Shown one piece after another: positions 12,019 to 24,557 of a stretch of DNA of 64,000 nucleotides (positions are counted from its first letter, which is position 1; each line of letters starts with the position of its first letter). The translations under genes and the position numbers were made by a program. The notes below the pieces were generated by a model that did not search any database, was not told where the DNA came from, and was given only the letters and a program-made list of their open reading frames with translations. The stretch is from Ligustrum vulgare (Eukaryota; Streptophyta; Magnoliopsida; Lamiales; Oleaceae), in contig OY743168.1 in the NCBI GenBank assembly GCA_963555705.1, forward strand, positions 92,668,925-92,732,924, written 5' to 3'.

Positions 12019-12470
12019 TGTTGGATAAATTCAATAATGTGAGGCCAAACATGTATAAAATAAAATGTGTGGTGCTATCTTAAGGATTTAGTCAATAAAG
12101 TGATCCACTAAAGATTATTCGAAACTAATGGGTATTAAGTGTCGTGAGATTAAAGTGTAGAGACGGATTCAATGTTTTAAATTGATGAGGGGCCAATTTA
12201 ATAACATTGAAATATGATAGTTGCCCTACAACTATTTATACAGGTCATGGTCCCCAATTGAGCGTGGCTTTTCATAATTCTCTGCATCCCCGTCAACAGA
12301 GAAGAAACATAAGGAGAAAACCACGAATCAGTTGGAAGGCCATAACCCCGTTCAATCAAACACAACAATGAATTCAGGTACGCTTCCGCTTCAGTATCGA
12401 TCTTGATAATTACAGCATGATGTTCGTGGATTTTAGATGAACATTCATCTATATCAAATTAATTTTAACA
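12019..12470 (+). repeat. 3' LTR of the copia element
   Basis: 452 bp, same length as the 5' LTR with about seven differences and no indel seen. Followed by the CTCCA target duplication (12471-12475). Confidence 0.95.
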
Positions 12471-12475
12471 CTCCA

Positions 12476-12770
12476 ACCTAGGGATCAGCTCTTCCCCTGC
12501 ACTCGAAGGTGAAACTCCAGCCCCATCAATAGCCCCTGGAGCTGCTTCACCAACTGCACCTACCCCTTTCGGACCCACATCCAGACCCAATCCACTACCC
12601 GAGTTGTTTTACAAAACATTTCCTCACATGTGGCGCGCCTCTTACCTTGAGTTTGAATTATGTCGTGGAGAAACGACACCCGTAGAGCTCCTTCGCGTTG
12701 GAGTTGCTGAGTTTAATGATGGTTATTCGGTGGTCCATATTAACCCGGTGGGCGAACACTGGCTAGAATA
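12476..12770 (+). pseudogene. Arabinogalactan-protein-like pseudogene, 3' part
   Basis: Directly after the target duplication, a Pro/Ala/Ser/Thr-rich frame resumes (ALEGETPAPSIAPGAASPTA, then TPFGPT), matching the style of 5358-5480 but not in register with it. After about 12600 the frame stays open to about 12770 and loses its AGP-like composition. I do not recognise that part, and it could be 3' UTR or a different coding fragment. Confidence 0.5.
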
Positions 12771-13908
12771 AAATTGCCGATGTACGGAACTTTGAATAGC
12801 CACATTTCTGTGTGAAAAGCTTAACGGATGTTTCATTATCTTTTTCTGTAGCTACATATGATATTCAGCTCCATTTTCTCCAAACCGTTCATTCATTCTT
12901 TTCACCAGTTCCCATTCTTTTGTAAAAAGTTAGGTAGAGGTTTTGCTATTTCTCGAGAGTTTCTTTCCACACGTAATGGTTTTGACTCAAGTCACTCAAC
13001 CCCTTATCATGCCAACAACTTATCCTTTCCTCCACCTCTGCTCTGCCGTGGCTTACCACCATCTTCGCTACATGAAAGGAGAAGAAGAAGAAGCAGTCAT
13101 CATAAGTTTAAAAAAGAAGATTGCATTTTTATTTAAACCTGAATGGGATTGTTATAGAAGTGTGATAATTGTCGGACAGAAGACTGGATTCTGCGGTTTG
13201 CTATGGAGGAAGCCTTTCGAGAGTCACAAATCAGAAATGCGGTAAATGTATGCTTGTATCAGATTTTTTCCATGTGAGGATTGTTATCTGCTCGGATGTA
13301 TATATATATATACATACCAAATGACTGTGCAAAACTGTGAGTAAATGACATTTCCAATTTCCAATTAGCATTGAAGTTGTTCACTTAACTTCCCACTACC
13401 ATGAAAACTAACCCACGTTAAGAACAAATTTAGGAATTTTGAAAATTTTCAAATTAATAACTGTAAAATGAAATGAATAAAAACTGCTTTGAGAAATCTT
13501 TGAAAAAATAGAATCTGGTCAAAATAAATCAACCAGAATCTCAATTGTAATTAGTAATATATATATATAGATTTACACAAATGTAAATTTTTCTCTCATT
13601 TCAATCACAGAATATCATATCAATCACTATTCAAAACTTTTTTTTGTCAAATAATAACAATCAAACATAGACTTAGAGCTTGTTTTGTCTAGGTGAAATG
13701 TTTCAAATTTTCCCTCAAACTCATTTTAAACCTCTTCTACGAGACTTGTCATTTTTTACACTTTTCAACATGAAAACTCCAAGTTTTTCCCCAAAGATGC
13801 TAGGCCGAGCAAGCTATTAATTTAGCCAATTCCAACAATGTTGTCCAAAGTTTCTATCTATTTCATTCTTATTTATCGTAATTAGGTTTGTGTATGTTTG
13901 CCTATTTA
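12771..13908. other. Non-coding stretch
   Basis: Overlapping small open frames at 12858-13245 have no family resemblance and unusual composition. A short (TA)n tract is at about 13299-13312. No gene is supported. Confidence 0.4.
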
Positions 13909-14028
13909 GGCTATGTTTGTTAAAAGTATTTTATTTAAAAACATATTTTATATTTTCAAGGTAAAATATGTTGTTAAAAGTGATTTGTAGAATTGTGTTG
14001 TTTTTAAATATATTTTCCAGACTGAGGC
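13909..14028. mobile_element. Short Tourist-like MITE
   Basis: Flanked by TTA on both sides (13906-13908 and 14029-14031), with imperfect inverted ends (GGCTATGTTTG ... GACTGAGGC). The interior motif TATATTTTCAAGGTAAAATATG also occurs in the element at 44798-44959. Confidence 0.55.
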
Positions 14029-14524
14029 TTATATATCTAGCATTTTCTGCATAATTAACATTGTTTGGTTTATAAAATTGTTTATTTTTTAGTTTAAAGT
14101 AAAAAGTAATGGTTGAAAATTGAAAATAGAAAATGTGCGTGGTTAAAAAATGGCTTGAAAAATTGTGTTTATAAACAAAAAAAATATATTCTTTTACTAA
14201 ACTAATGTTAAGAATTGTGTTTGAGGAATATGACGAATTTTGACTCAGAAAGGATTGTACTAATCATTTCCTCTTTCTGGCAGTGTTGAACATGTGCCAG
14301 CTAAGATTTATCTTGGGTTAAAGCGCAGAAATGTAGACGGTAGAGAAAATTCGTGAGACATGTCATGCATAACTCTTCGTCTATCTGTATGTGATTTTAA
14401 TTATGCTAGCTATGATGTGGTGGTGATGGGCAATTTTGTAGAGCTAATAACTGAATTGGAGGGTTGTGATTAGTAAAGTGTGTCTAATTTCACGTGTATT
14501 TCTTTGTTTTCATTTATTTTGGTA

Positions 14525-16602
14525 CTAGTAATAAGTACGTGCGTTGCACGATTTTTGTATAGGATGACCGAAATGCATAATATTTTTGAAGTACTAATAT
14601 TATTTTTAAAAGTAGTTGATGCATTAAATATTATTAAAAGAAAAAATTTAAATTTTTAAAAAAGTTATATATGAATAATTTTTTTTATGAAATTATTAAT
14701 ATACCGTGAAGATTTTGAATAAATCGAAAGTAAAGTTTTGATTATAATAACACTTCTTTGTACATAATATTTTTTTGTCAACTTCTCACAGTTTTTCTTA
14801 TTTTTATTTTTTGATTTTAGCAAGACTTTAATGTTTTGATTGTAATAATACTTCTTTGTACATAATATTTTTGTCAACTTCTCACAATTTTTTTTCCTAA
14901 TTATATCAAGACTTTAATAGTATGTATTGAAATTTCGCGAGAAAGTTTTATATATAGTTGTCCATGAGAGAATGCATGTTCACGGATGTATATTCCAATA
15001 GTAATCATTATTTATCCTTAAGCATTGTTAATAGTCATTGCAAAGTATATATATATATATTGAAAATTGTTAATCTTGAATTTGAATTAACTCCATCATT
15101 TACTGGAATTAATAGGATATATGAAAGAAAAACTTATTTTTCATCATGTTATCTAATGATTATTACTGTATGGATTATATGTATTTTGAAATCATAATAA
15201 ATCATTCATGTTTCATTGTAAAAATCGTTGGATGAGTCTAGATTACTTAAAAGTATCATTGGACAGTTTATTTTCAATATTAACTTATTTGGTGGGATAC
15301 CATTTGACAACAATGTATTTAGAAGCTCATCTTGGTAAAATTAGTTTGTACCATATATTGCTTCATCAAAACTGACATTCTACACTTTCTACATGAAATA
15401 ACTCAATAATTTGTCATTGAGATAGTCAATTCACTCGTATTTTGTTAAAAAAATAATAATGTTGTGCCGCAAAATCAGAAGGAGTTGCATATAATAATAT
15501 AGGTAGTAAATTAATGTAATGAACTACGTTATTAATATTATTCATTGGTAATGATGATATTGTGTAAGGATTTAGAGTATCTCATTGTTATGTATTGATT
15601 TAGTATGGAAGTCAACAAAGCACTACATATAAAATGTCATATGCAGATTAATTAAAAAATTAATTTATATTAATATAGTGCAATATAATTGTATTGATAA
15701 TTATATTGTATGTAAATGTTAATTAAAATTTGTAAAATATTTTTCATGTAACCTATGAAAATTAAAATCATGGATTAATGAAGTTGCAACTTTTTAGATT
15801 GTAGGTAATGTTACATTTATAATATATACAATATTGTAAATTATCACATAATTCAATTTTTGAAAATTTGGATGTAATATTTTGATTATTATATTAATAT
15901 TTTATAATCATAATAGTATTTATTAAATGAAGAAGTAAATATTATAACATAATTTTTCCTAAAAAGTTTAAAGAAAAAACTATAATGATAAATCAGTACA
16001 AAATTTGAAAAATATTGAGAAGAACGTCCAAATAATAAAAGAACAAAAGAAAGGTAAATGTGAATTAAAATTTTTGAATTTTTTTTTTTTTTTTTCTGGT
16101 AACCTGTGAAATAAAAGTCATGGATTAATGAAATTGTAGCAGTTTGAATTGAAGTTCACCTATGTGGTTATTATATTCATAATATAGTACATATATAATA
16201 TAAATTATGAGTAGACGATTCAAATTTTAAAATTTTGGATGTAATCTTTTAAATATTGTATTAATATATTATATTCTAATAATATTTATTAAAGGACGGT
16301 ATAGTTTTTCTTCTTTTTTTAATACTAAATAAATAAAAAGTTTAATAATGTGAGAGTAATAATATGAAATTTTATTTGTAAAATGTTGATTGTAAGTTGA
16401 TTTAATACCAATTAAATGAAATGAAATAGTATAATAATATGAAATTATATTATAACAATGTAATTTTTAAAAATAAATTAATTAATGTAAATATTATTAG
16501 ATAGAGGTAAGGGTATATTGGAAATATATCTAAATATTTATGGGCAAAATAGGTATTCAAAAGATTCACCTCAATCCATCATTTTTAGATATTGTAGATA
16601 GA
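14525..16602 (-). mobile_element. Non-autonomous Helitron
   Basis: Read on the minus strand. The 5' end starts TCTATCTACAATATC (16602 downwards) and the first 70 bases resemble the leader style of plant Helitrons (GAGGTGAATC, TTTTGCCC). The 3' end has the hairpin CGTGC-AAC-GCACG, then 9 nt later CTAG (14525-14528). The flanks on the plus strand are A (14524) and T (16603), the expected AT insertion site. About 2.1 kb, AT-rich, with no Rep/helicase coding, so it depends on another copy for movement. Tandem GTAGAT units just outside the 5' end leave a few bases of doubt about that boundary. Confidence 0.65.
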
Positions 16603-17524
16603 TGTAGATGTAGATGTAGATGAGGAGATCCCATGAGCAATCCGATTTAGTTTCACCATCAATTGAAAGAGAGGCAGTCAGGCAGAGAGTGCCCGTTTAC
16701 AGTAACTGAAATTAGGCACTAATGGCAATATTATGTTGGATAATGTACAATACACTATGCACTGTATAAGAATCTTTAATTCTTATCTCGTGATTTTCTC
16801 TAGCTGGTATCAAAAAAAATTGTTTAAAATGATTAAATCGTTGATTATCAGGTACATCAAATTTGATACATTCACTCTTGCAGCAGAACGGGGACTTCCA
16901 GTGACGAGTTATTAGCCGCATGAGACATTGCAACAAATCCTTACTCGTGCGGTTGGAGAAGATATCATCATGAACGAAAGCAATGTAGTAGACTTGGAGG
17001 ATGATGGTCAAAAGGTAGTTGAACCGAACTTCTCTTTTCTGTAAATAAATAAATAAATAATGTGATGTACGTTTCTGAGAAAGAGGCTCATATTTCTGTA
17101 TTTCTGTTAAAGGTACCGAGTATATTTGGGACATAAACAATACTTAGTTTACTCTGATGTGGGGCAGTGGTATGCATTTCACAATGAACCAGCTGTTCTG
17201 CATGGTAGATCCTCTTGGAATGCTTTCCTCTTGCCGATTTAAGATTAATAGATAAAAGCTAATGTAACAGTTGCAAATGGCCATACACCCCCCTAATAGT
17301 TACTCTTGGTGTAGATGTTCTTAATGCTAGTTTATATACAGGCCTGAACGTAATTTTTTTCACTTTTTTTGGTGGAAAAACATGTATGCTATTTTTCTTT
17401 TCTTTTTTGCTAGTATTTTTTTAAGGGGTTAAAATATGTGAAAAGTTTAAATCTAGTCCATAGGAATTGAAAAATGCTTTTTAACGACTACTCCCTCTTA
17501 AACTTGAAAAGTTTGACAACTAGC
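16603..17524. other. Non-coding stretch with short repeats
   Basis: GATGTAGATGTAGATG units at 16601-16622 and an (AAAT)n tract at about 17043-17060. Weak open frames here have no recognisable homology. Confidence 0.4.
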
Positions 17525-17900
17525 TGTTAGCCCAAGACTAAATTAACCAAGAGGGGGGCGAATTAGTTTATAAAACTTTTTCGATAAATAATCTCAAACT
17601 TAAAAACCATTGGGTACAAGTATGAGCACTTAGTGTTGTAAGTAACTTAACTATCAATGTAGTGTGCTATAAATGTGTAAACTTAATTGATAAAGCAAGT
17701 ATAGCACTTAGATATAGTGTTGCACAATATAAATTGATAGAATAGAGTAAGTGTAATGTAAGTAAGTAAAAGGGATAAGAGAATGCAAACGCGATTTAAG
17801 GAGGTTCAATCAACCAACGTAATCTGCGTCCCTCGTTACCGAGCTCTCCGTCACGAGTAAGGCCTAACTTACAATAAGAAGTATCAAATCCTTAAGTGGC

Positions 17901-17992
17901 TTACAACAAGGAGTACTTATCCTTAGGTGATTTACAACAAGGAGTACTTATCCTTAGGTGATTTACAACAAGGAGCACCTACCCTTAACCAA
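17901..17992. repeat. 31-bp tandem repeat, three units
   Basis: Three consecutive copies of a 31-bp unit (TTACAACAAGGAGTACTTAT, then CCTTAGGTGAT), the third diverged, inside the solo LTR. Not a CRISPR: the units touch, with no spacers. Confidence 0.85.
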
Positions 17993-18680
17993 CAATCGAG
18001 TTTTTACATGGCTCTCAAAACCACAAGATATAATGAATTGAATTTACAATTGAAATAACTCTCTTGACAAATGATATACTCAAATTAAGTACCGAGAGGG
18101 GTAGGCTAACACTTCAATCGATAGCAATGAATTAAGCTTGAGTGTTAGAGAAAAACTTTGATGCAAATGATAATGAAAAGTTCAATGCAATCAAACAAAG
18201 TTTTTCAAATAATCTCTTGTTAAAATATTGAATCAAATTAAGTAGCAAGAGATACCACACTTGAATAATTAATAATAAGTTAAGCTCAAAGTGTTTAGGC
18301 AACGGAACTTTGATGAATCAAATGATAATGAAAAATGTAGCACAAATAATCAAAGTTCCTTAATTGAAATTTCTCTCTTTTAAAAGATTAAAACAAGTTT
18401 AGAACAAAGAGAGACTTACACTTCAATTCCAATATATAATGTGAAGATATTGAGGAAGTTTATACAATGTAAAATCAAGAATCTTCACAAAAACTTTGAT
18501 GAATTTTGATAAACGAAAGTTGGATCAATCAAAGTATTCTAATAAAGATAGATAAATATAAATCAAGTAAGAACAATGAATTTTTCACAAGAAAGCTTCT
18601 CTAAAATCTCCTCTTAGTTGTTTAAAATGAATGCAAGAGAGAAGGCTATTTATAGAGCAAATTTCGCACATACTGTCTTT

Positions 18681-18832
18681 TGCGGTCGACATATTCAGCC
18701 ATACGGTCGACCTCAATATAGCCGTTGCGAGAAAATAGCTGTTGGAGTTCAAAAATAGGCAGTGCGGTTGACCTGAAAAAATTTGCGGTCGACCTGAATG
18801 CGGTCGACCTCATATATTTGAGGTCGACCTAA
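18681..18832. repeat. GGTCGACC-containing repeat cluster
   Basis: Six or so copies of GGTCGACCT/A-like words in about 150 bp, in both orientations since the core is palindromic, inside the solo LTR. They could be protein-binding or simply decayed tandem units. Confidence 0.7.
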
Positions 18833-19270
18833 AAAATCAGGATTTCAAGATTTTGATTTTTCAAGGTTTTATGATCAAAGTTGATTTTGAAAAAGATATT
18901 TTAATGGCTTTAAAAATGTTACTTGAACTTTATGAAGTGCATTGTCAACTATTGATGCATTAACCTTACATAAGATTGAAAAGCAATTTGTAAATGCTCA
19001 ATTCTTTGTGGGCTTCATTGCTTGGTCTTCATACTTTCCGACTTGAAATTTGATCTTGAATATCTTCGATTCTTTCTTGATCTTCTTTGCGTCTCATGTG
19101 CTTGATCACATAGTTTTGGTTTATATCTTTGATAGACGATTTGAACATTGAATTATTTGAATATTTATCATTACATGAAACTCTTGAAGCACACTTGTTA
19201 GCAGCACAATATATTCTTATTTGTTATGATCAAAACAATAAGGTCAAGTTAACCATAGGTCAACACTAGC

Positions 19271-20128
19271 GTCATACCATGAGGATGTCACCATCTTACT
19301 CAGAGTACATATCATCGCCCTCCACGAGAGTCGCATTGTCCACCTTCGAGCAATTAGTCGAGTTTGCTTCACCTTTTGGACAATTTCTTCTCACGTGACC
19401 GGATTGTCCACAGTTCTAACACGTTGCCTTCTTTTTCATGAAGTTATCCGTTTTCCACTTTTCAGTAACAAGCAAATTATTTTCATATGAACTATCGCCT
19501 TCACCTAATTTTCTTTCTTCAAAGATCGACTTACTTGTAACTTCTGCAAAATTCACTGTTTCCTTCTCGTACATCAAAATAAGCTCGATGTGCTCAAACG
19601 TGGATGGAAGAGATCAGATGAGCCTTAATACATCATCACCATCATTAATCTCGACTACTATAGATTTCAGTTCAGAAACAATCTCATCGAGAACATTAAG
19701 CTGGTCTGAAATTTTTTTACTTGCATTTATTCTCAAAGAATGAAATTGTTCCTTCAGATAAAATTGATATGACAGGCTCTTCGTTTGATGCGACTTCCAG
19801 TTTTTTGAAATTCCTTAGTTTCAGATATTTCATGAATATTTGCAAGAACAGTCTTAGGCAAACAAAGTCGTATTGTACTAGCAAACTTCAAATCAAATCT
19901 TCTCAATCTTCATCACTCTTGCTGGATTCAATTTCTTTTCTTTCGTCAAAACTAGCAGATGGTTTTCCCTTCAAAACTTTGTGCAGTCTCGTTTGAATCA
20001 ATACATTCTTGACTTGTACTTTTCACAAGCCAAAATTGATCCTCCTATCAAATTTCTCCACGTTGTACTTTCCAGACTTATTTTATTTTGCTCCAATTCT
20101 TTGAACAACATAACACTTTGATACCACT
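19271..20128 (-). pseudogene. Old copia gag fragment with primer-binding site
   Basis: On the minus strand a decayed copia gag can be followed. It has a Ser/Leu-rich segment around LPSTFEHIELILMYEKE and a CCHC knuckle (about 19389-19432), whose first Cys-x2-Cys is interrupted by a stop. The primer site TGGTATCAAAGTGTTAT lies at about 20109-20125, just inside the LTR that begins at 20129. Several stops and frame changes are present. The right part of the element is cut off by the solo LTR. Much older than the element at 5481-12470. Confidence 0.65.
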
Positions 20129-21270
20129 TGTTGAGAATTAAACGCATATTCCCTTTGATATTCAATAAAAACTATGCAAGCAAGGAAATAAAATAACAAC
20201 GCAAGATTTCGAATCTCCAAAGCCTTTCACTATACAATAAATTATTACAATTTTATATAATTTCTCTCACTCACCAACCCAACCCAATACAAATCACACG
20301 GACTACATAGAAAATGCTAACAACAAGCTTCTATCTAACACAAGTTTCTACCATTTGACTTGCCCCACAAAATGTTTCAAGAAAATACAAAAATAAAACT
20401 CACAATTTTCTCTCTTTCAATCACAAATTAGTCACACCCCTAGTTGCTGCCCTCTCTACATGGCACATAGAAAGTCAAGACAATGCATGCCCTTTTTTAA
20501 TTCTCCAATACACTACTGCAATTAATTTCATGCACAATCGGTGAACCTGCCACTTCTAGCATAATGCCCTAATGGCTTTAATAACCAATGGCTCCTCAAC
20601 CAATGGCTCAGGGCAGGGTCGGTGGGATCCTCAAGGCGTGGGCTACACCTTCCCTAATGGCTTTAATCACCAAAGCATTGTAACCTTGGCCCAGATTCTT
20701 CTCTGAAGCACAACTACAAGCAACAACAAGGGGTGGGCGTTGGTCGGATTGGACCTCAACTCGACTTAGTCGGTTTCGTAAAAAATAAATTCAACCCAAT
20801 ACCCTATTTAAACTCAACCCAACCCAACCAAGTCTCGGTCGGGTTGGGTTGGGTTCGCGATTTGGGCTTTGGCCCAAATTGAAAAACAATCTGCAAATCA
20901 TCCATTTTTATTTACTGACCTAATTAAATACGTTGACGTAAAAATAAAAAATAAAAATAAAAAATGAGAAGTAATGAAAACATTCATTTTCATTGCAAAT
21001 GTTGGACTTGAGTTTTTGAAATTTAAATAAATGGGCAAACTTTTTTTTTTTTTGGTTGGGTTTGTGACCCAACCCACAACCCGACCAAAAGAAATTGAAT
21101 ATAACCCGAACCCAACCAATTTTCTATAAAAAATCGACCCAAACCAATCGGACGATTTCGATTGGATAATGCCCCCCCTAGCAACTACCATTGTCCAAAA
21201 AGAATTCATGCACAAATGGGCTTTAGTTATTAACTAAGGCCCATAATTAACTATGGGTCAAAACCCAACA
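20129..21270 (-). repeat. LTR of the old copia element, with nested MITE
   Basis: On the minus strand it begins TGTTGGGTTTTGACCCATAG and ends TTCTCAACA, next to the primer site. Length is about 1.14 kb, of which about 450 bp (20727-21180) is a nested hAT-like MITE. The partner LTR is not in the window. Confidence 0.6.
20727..21180. mobile_element. hAT-like MITE nested in LTR
   Basis: Ends AAGGGGTGGGC and GCCCCCCCT are approximate inverted repeats of the hAT style, flanked by near-identical 8-bp sequences AGCAACAA and AGCAACTA. The interior has many CCAACCCAACC and GGTTGGGTTGGG words as subterminal repeats on both strands. Confidence 0.55.
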
Positions 21271-22861
21271 TAGTTAACTTTATAAAAGCCGACTTTAGGG
21301 TTTTTTTTTGAAGTAATAAATTGTTCAAAATCTGGAGGATTTAAGAACCGTGCATGTATTCAATCAAGATTTTGAGTGACGTTTAAATACTTTTTTGGAA
21401 GGATTTTTAACGAGTTTTATTAGATTTTATTGATTTTTATGAATTTGTATAGTCTTCCAAAGACTTTAGACTTTTTATTTAAAAAACTTTCATAGATTTT
21501 CAAATACTTTTACAGATTTTTATTTTTTCAATTGAAAAACTTGAATATTAATAAATTAATTTTCATAAGACTTGTGATAAATAGTTTTAAGAGAGTAATA
21601 TTTGTGATAAAAAAAAAATGGGGAAAAATAAAATCACGTTCGAGGTCGACTTCAATTTTTTTTTATATGTCCATAATCGCACTTCTTGCATTTAATAATA
21701 TATAGATAACATATTATTATAAATCAAGTACTTAATAAAAAGAATACCAAAATTTCTAAAAACAATTATTATTTCTTAAACTTTTACAAACTATAATAGA
21801 TTTTGATGATGGACTTTTAATTTTAAAAAATTTAAATATATCACTTTGTTTATTTATGATATTTTATTTTATTATTATTTTTTTAACAAAATTTAATAGA
21901 GATTGAAAAAAGAAAAGAGGAATATTAAAAAGTAAGAAATATAGCAAGTTGAAGAGACTATAAAAATAATGATTTGTTTAATCGTAGAAGATTTTTAAAA
22001 ATAAACATAAAAGAAGGAAAGAATATATAGAAGAAATAAAATTACAATTTTAAAGTTTTTTTTTTTTTAATTTTATTTTGTGAAAGTTTTTCAAAATCTT
22101 GGAGGTTAATGATAGATAAATTAAGAGATTTTTTTTTATTTTTATTTTTATTTATTTTTATTTATTTATTTTTGTACTTTCTATTTAGAAGTTAATACAA
22201 ATAAGATTTTGTAGAAACCTTTAAAAGTCATTTACATTTTGAATAGTACGAGACTTTTAAAAGTCTTTATATAATATATAGTTACTTTTATGGACTTTTA
22301 AAAGTCCATTAAACTTTATATTAAATTGGAAAAAATATATAAATAAGAGATTAGAAATACAAAACTCAAAAATGAGATTAAACCAATATAACTTCAAAAA
22401 TTAGGTTATAATTAAGATTAAATAATTAAAGTATTTTATCAATTATTTATATTAAAGTCACAAACATTATTATATTTGAGGTCACAAGACACAAAATTTT
22501 AAGACGCAAAGTCTCAGGTTACGATTTGGTTACAGTTACTTAGAATGACTTCAACCATAATTTTTTCGATCACAAGCTGCAATTTTTAAGGTCACAATCA
22601 TCATTTTTCAAGGTGAGTAAGGTTCTAGGTCACTTTTTTAATTAAGGTCACAAACAACATCATCATCATCACCATCTCTCCCAAATCCCACCACCACCAT
22701 CATCTCCCCAAATCCCAACTAGCACCGTTAATCTCTCCACCACTACATTCATCTCCAACCTACTACCACTACTTCACATCGTAATCGCCTCCAACCATCC
22801 ACCATAATCTTCGATGAGCCACGACACCACAACCACGCCATTCCCCCAACTGCGAAACTAA
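21271..22861. other. AT-rich non-coding stretch
   Basis: Long AT-rich tract with repeated AGACTTTTAAAAGTC-like words (about 22190-22320), then a CACCAC/CATCAT-rich stretch at 22650-22860 that continues on the far side of the next element (23937-24010). No gene seen. Confidence 0.4.
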
Positions 22862-23933
22862 GGCTGCGTTCTCTTTGACGTTTTACAGCCGTTTTCCGTT
22901 TTCCATTTCCGAAAACGTGGAAAACGCGTTCTCTTGCGCCGTTTTCGGAAAAAAAATTCGAAAACGTTTTCAAAATTTGTAAAGGAAATGGAAAACGTGA
23001 AAATTACGTTTTCCGCGTTTTTCGAAATTTTTGCCTTGTAAGTGGAAAACGCGTGTTTTCCGCTTTTTCCACTTAAAAAAAAAAAAATTAGAAATTTGTC
23101 AAAATTTATCATTTTTAATTACATTATTGGTCCCTAATTTTCAAAACTTGTCATTTTAATCCTCAAATTTTGAAATTTCTTTCGAAAATATCCTAATTTA
23201 TTTGCAACTTAGGTCCCTCAACTTCAGATTTTATTGCACATTAGTTCACAAATTTTACTTTTCTTTCAATTTAGTCCTTTTCGTATTTGCTTTATAGGTC
23301 ATTGTCTTCAAACATGTATAACTTTTGATGTACAACTCCGAATTGCACTCTGTTTTTTGCGTAGAACTCCAAATTCAACCATCTTTCTGATGATGTATCA
23401 TGTGCTTAATTAGTAAACATTCTTTTTTTTACTTTTGTATTGTAGACACTTATTTTGTAAGGGAATAATTAATTAACGTAAATTGATTTTTGCAAATTTT
23501 ATTGAAACTTAGATTTTAAACGTTATGAGTGCTTACTAGAAGGATGTATCTATATAAAGTATTAAATGGAACGATTACTTTAGAAGGGAAAATTACTACT
23601 CAAATATGGAACGATTACTTTAGAAGGGCAACATGAATTTTTGAACTTTTTTGATATAACTAAATTGTGTGGTATGGGTTATTTCATTTATTTTTGTTGT
23701 GTAACTCAAAATATGATATCTTTATTTCATTTATATTCACAAACAATATGAAATAATTTTCTTCAAAATTTTAAAAAGAACGCGTTTTCCAGCTTTTCAT
23801 TTTCGAAAACAATTTTCAGAAATAACAAACCAAACGCGTTTTCAGCAATTTCGAAAAAACTCACAGAAAATGGAAAACAGAAAACATTTTCGAAAATGAA
23901 AACAGGAAACTGAAACACAAAGAGAACCCAGCC
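22862..23933. mobile_element. PIF/Harbinger-type non-autonomous element, copy 1
   Basis: 1072 bp with TIRs (GGCTGCGTTCTCTTT ... AAAGAGAACCCAGCC) and TAA on both sides (22859-22861 and 23934-23936). Subterminal regions are packed with GTTTTCC/GGAAAAC and CGAAAACG words in both orientations. No transposase. Closely similar along its length to 56706-57770 and more distantly to 41529-42387. Confidence 0.85.
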
Positions 23934-23936
23934 TAA

Positions 23937-24554
23937 TAAATCCAATGTCACAACCACCCAAATCAACTATCAAACTTTCCCGTCACTCCCAACACCACCA
24001 TCACCATCACAGATCTAACCAACTATCAGAATCTAGAGGATTTGCTCGCAACGAAATCAAATAATGCACCACAGAACTGCGCATAGCCACTTGCCGCTGC
24101 GCAACGTCGTAACCTTATTGCTCCACCGGCTAGGTCCTGTTGCGTGCGGTGCTACTTTACTGCTTCGAGGGGTGCTACACCTGTCGTCGAACCAGGAAAT
24201 GGAAGAGAAATGGAGACAGATCATTTTGGTGGAGGTGCAAATTTTGGTGGCGGTGTGATGGTAGTTGCTGTCAACGAAGGGAGCAAGGGAGAGAAACGGA
24301 GAGGAGCGTTTTGAAATGAAAATTAAGGCTGGGTTGGTGGGAAGGTAAGGATAATTATAAATTTATTTTTTAATATTTATTATTAAAATTAAAATTAAAT
24401 TATGACCTGATTTTTGTATGAATAACACTTACACTTGATTTTTGAAATTGGAAGTTAAAAGACCTTAGGTGGTGTCATTTCCTCTATTAAATACCTTAAG
24501 ACTTTTAAGGAGTCTTTGAATTCTAAACTGAATACAACCAAACTTTTCAAACCC
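23937..24554. other. Non-coding stretch
   Basis: CACCAC/CATCAC-rich at first, then unremarkable. No gene is supported. Confidence 0.4.
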
Positions 24555-24557
24555 TTA

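Larger units (their letters stand above)
5481..12470 (+). mobile_element. Ty1/copia LTR retrotransposon, near complete
   Basis: A 6990-bp element with 452-bp LTRs that start TG and end CA, a 5-bp target duplication CTCCA (5476-5480 and 12471-12475), a tRNA-iMet primer site, gag-pol in the copia order (gag, protease, integrase, RT, RNase H) and a purine tract before the 3' LTR. By eye the two LTRs differ at about 7 of 452 positions, six being transitions, so the insertion is recent. It landed in an arabinogalactan-like gene. gag-pol carries one frameshift (G run at 9714-9720) and one TAG (11227-11229), so this copy is not autonomous as read. Confidence 0.95.
17525..19265 (-). mobile_element. 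Solo LTR, about 1.74 kb
   Basis: Begins TGTTAGCCCAAGAC and ends AGGTCAACA on the plus strand (TG...CA from either side), and is flanked by a perfect 5-bp duplication CTAGC (17520-17524 and 19266-19270). No internal retrotransposon coding lies between, so it is a single LTR left by recombination. Minus orientation is preferred because TGTTGACC...TTTTGATCATAACAA is the usual way such long copia (SIRE-like) LTRs begin; that assignment is tentative. It inserted into the older copia gag remnant on its right. Confidence 0.75.

Noticed and set aside
12858..13245. Two overlapping frames of about 95-100 codons after the arabinogalactan-like remnant
   Set aside because: No family resemblance, no splice or promoter context, and mutual overlap in different frames.
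17901..17992. CRISPR-like array
   Set aside because: Three head-to-tail units with no spacers, within a plant LTR.
24064..24258. 64-codon frame rich in His and Leu
   Set aside because: Short, no homology recognised, in a CACCAC-rich non-coding stretch.
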